Below are positions 62,578 to 64,000 of a DNA stretch of 64,000 nt, piece by piece. The stretch comes from Eopsaltria australis. Taxonomy: Eukaryota; Chordata; Aves; Passeriformes; Petroicidae. The position numbers and the translations under genes were made by a program. Below the pieces are notes generated by a model. The model ran no database searches. It worked only from the letters and a program-made list of their open reading frames with translations, and was not told the origin of the DNA. The first letter of the stretch is position 1; each line of letters begins with the position of its first letter. The DNA lies in contig JAVTVJ010000452.1 of the NCBI GenBank assembly GCA_034509425.1, positions 620,001-684,000 on the forward strand, read 5' to 3'.

Positions 62578-63601
62578 CAAGACAGAAAATTTGATAGGCA
62601 ATTTATCTGTTTTGGTAAGATCTGTTTTAATATTCCACTATTATAATCATCCAGGGAAGGAATTTTATGAGGAGAATTTAAAAAGCAACAATTAAGATGA
62701 GCTTACTTCAATGAAGTGCAATGTAGAGGCCTCCACTTTTACATGTGATTGTTTGAATATCGTCGTAAGTCCTTCAATAGTTTTGGTAAGAATTAGGAAT
62801 CCAATTATTTCTCTGATGAGTACATGTCACACAATTAAAGAAACCTGTAAAGTTAAGCCACTACCAAAAATGTAGTTCCACCCTTTGCCTTCCCTAATAG
62901 CATGTTTCCTCCTCTTCTTGCACAAATACTACTATCCACGTGCCCACCAAGCTCCCAGTCCAGCTGTGAGATAACTTCTTTTTTGGTTTGTGCTATTATT
63001 AGTTTCGAGCTAGATTAGCAGTTTGATTCACCTAACCATAGGCTGCCAAAAGGCAATTCCAGTGCAAAGGTGGAGATGAGGTGAAAATATGTTGTCAAGG
63101 ATGCAGAGGAGGGTCCTGTCACCCCTTTGCCAGATTCATGACCTCAGCATTCAAAATAAACTCATGGTACTGCAGGTTAGCAGGCACACACAGGGTGCTC
63201 CTTGTGTCTCTATGCACTGAGTATGAACCCTTTCATACAAGACCGTATATAGCAGACACACCTTCTGAGAAACCACCAAGGGTAACAGGTTTCAAAGCCA
63301 CAAAGGAAATTCCTCAGAGTAGCATTCTGCCTGCAAATAAACTGTTGTAAAACCCCTCCTGCTTTAGAAAGCTGAGCTCTTTCCAGCAGAGTAATTATGG
63401 AATGCTGAGTATTCCAGCCACAATATCAAAAATGGAGAGTTGAAACTCCAAATGTAAGCCTATATTTTAAGCACTGGAAAATGAAAGGATTTTCTCTGTT
63501 TACAAATTCTTTGTTCAAGAACGGGGCATAATCAAAGCAGCTCTTAAGCACTATAACATATACCACTATAATGGTTCCTATCTATTCTCTATCAATCATA
63601 T
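62578..63601. other. AT-rich single-copy DNA
   Basis: No gene or repeat recognised between the solo LTR and the terminal CR1 copy. Confidence 0.45.
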
Positions 63602-64000
63602 CACAGAATCACAAAATCAATTAGGTTGGAAAAGATCTTTGAGATTATCGAGTCCTACCTGTGACCTAATGCTACCTTGCCAACCAGACTATCGCACTGA
63701 ATGCCACATCCAGCCTTTTCTTAAACTCCTGTAGGGACAGTGATTCCACCAACCTCCTGGGCAGCCCATTCCAATGCCAAATAACACTCTCTGTGAAGAA
63801 CTTCTTCCGAATGTCTACCCTAAACCTCCCTGTGTGGAGCTTAAGACTGTGTCCTCTTGTCCTGTCACTGGTTGCCTGGGAGAAGAGACCAAAGTTCATC
63901 TGGCTACAGCCTCCTTTCAGGTGGTTGTAGAGAGTGATAAGGTCTCCCTTGAGTCTCCAGGCAGAGCAACCCCCGTTCTCTCAGCCACTCGTCATTAGAC
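63602..64000 (-). mobile_element. CR1 LINE 3' end, continues past the window
   Basis: On the plus strand it begins ATCACAGAATCACAAAATC (the reversed CR1 tail), then TTGGAAAAGATCTTTGAGA, and continues as the reverse complement of the CR1 3' UTR and ORF2 C-terminus. The minus frame 63899-63672 shows SDRTRGHSLKL, FRVDIRKKFFTESV, HWNGLPRRLVESLS and FKKRLDVAF, the conserved end of CR1 ORF2. The 5' part lies beyond 64000, so the full length is unknown. Confidence 0.95.

Noticed and set aside
1..64000. CRISPR array, tRNA or rRNA genes, bacterial operons
   Set aside because: No regularly spaced direct repeats with unique spacers, no intact tRNA or rRNA sequence, and vertebrate-type repeats throughout.

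Overview
The window looks like bird genomic DNA (euchromatic, AT-rich, intergenic). The strongest reasons are several CR1 LINE fragments with the bird-type CR1 3' end (tandem ATTCTATGATT-like octamers), many solo LTRs of an avian endogenous-retrovirus type (U3 core with a GGGATATTCCATACC-like block, a TATA box and AATAAA), and the absence of L1, Alu or other mammalian repeats. The LTR subtypes resemble those I know from songbirds, but I cannot prove the order or species from the sequence. No complete protein-coding gene can be supported. Nearly all open frames are short and fit chance expectation in AT-rich DNA or lie inside repeats.

Layout: 184-425 (minus) is a frameshifted relic that resembles the gag-like protein of Ty3/Gypsy retrotransposons. 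586-1165 is an old decayed LTR (plus). 3354-3923 is a solo LTR (minus). 3924-19542 is AT-rich single-copy DNA with a few simple repeats, including a 50-base A run at 13343. 19543-21082 is an unusually long (1.54 kb) LTR-like element. 21083-36600 is again mostly single-copy. It holds the best hint of a real gene: a possible 3'-terminal coding exon with a well-placed poly(A) signal on the minus strand at 24245-24520. It also holds homeodomain-site-rich stretches that look like conserved non-coding elements and an (AAAAT)14 microsatellite. 36775-37300 is an isolated CpG-rich island. 38251-40205 is a CR1 copy split by a clean solo LTR (38910-39509) with a perfect 6-bp target duplication. 43041-44281 is a CR1 fragment abutted by an LTR. 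45745-46297 is the 3' part of another LTR. 56102-56141 is a perfect 40-bp palindrome. 59336-59398 is a relic of an ancient tRNA-derived SINE. 62000-62572 is a solo LTR with a perfect 5-bp target duplication, about 95% identical to the one at 3354-3923 but inverted. 63602-64000 is a CR1 3' end that runs off the window.

The history read from nesting is: gag-like relic, tRNA-SINE, decayed LTR and CR1 copies first; then insertion of younger LTRs, one of them into a CR1 copy. Nothing here resembles an operon, CRISPR array or prophage. The items most worth a second look are the gag-like relic, the candidate terminal exon, the lone CpG island, the inverted LTR pair and the long palindrome.
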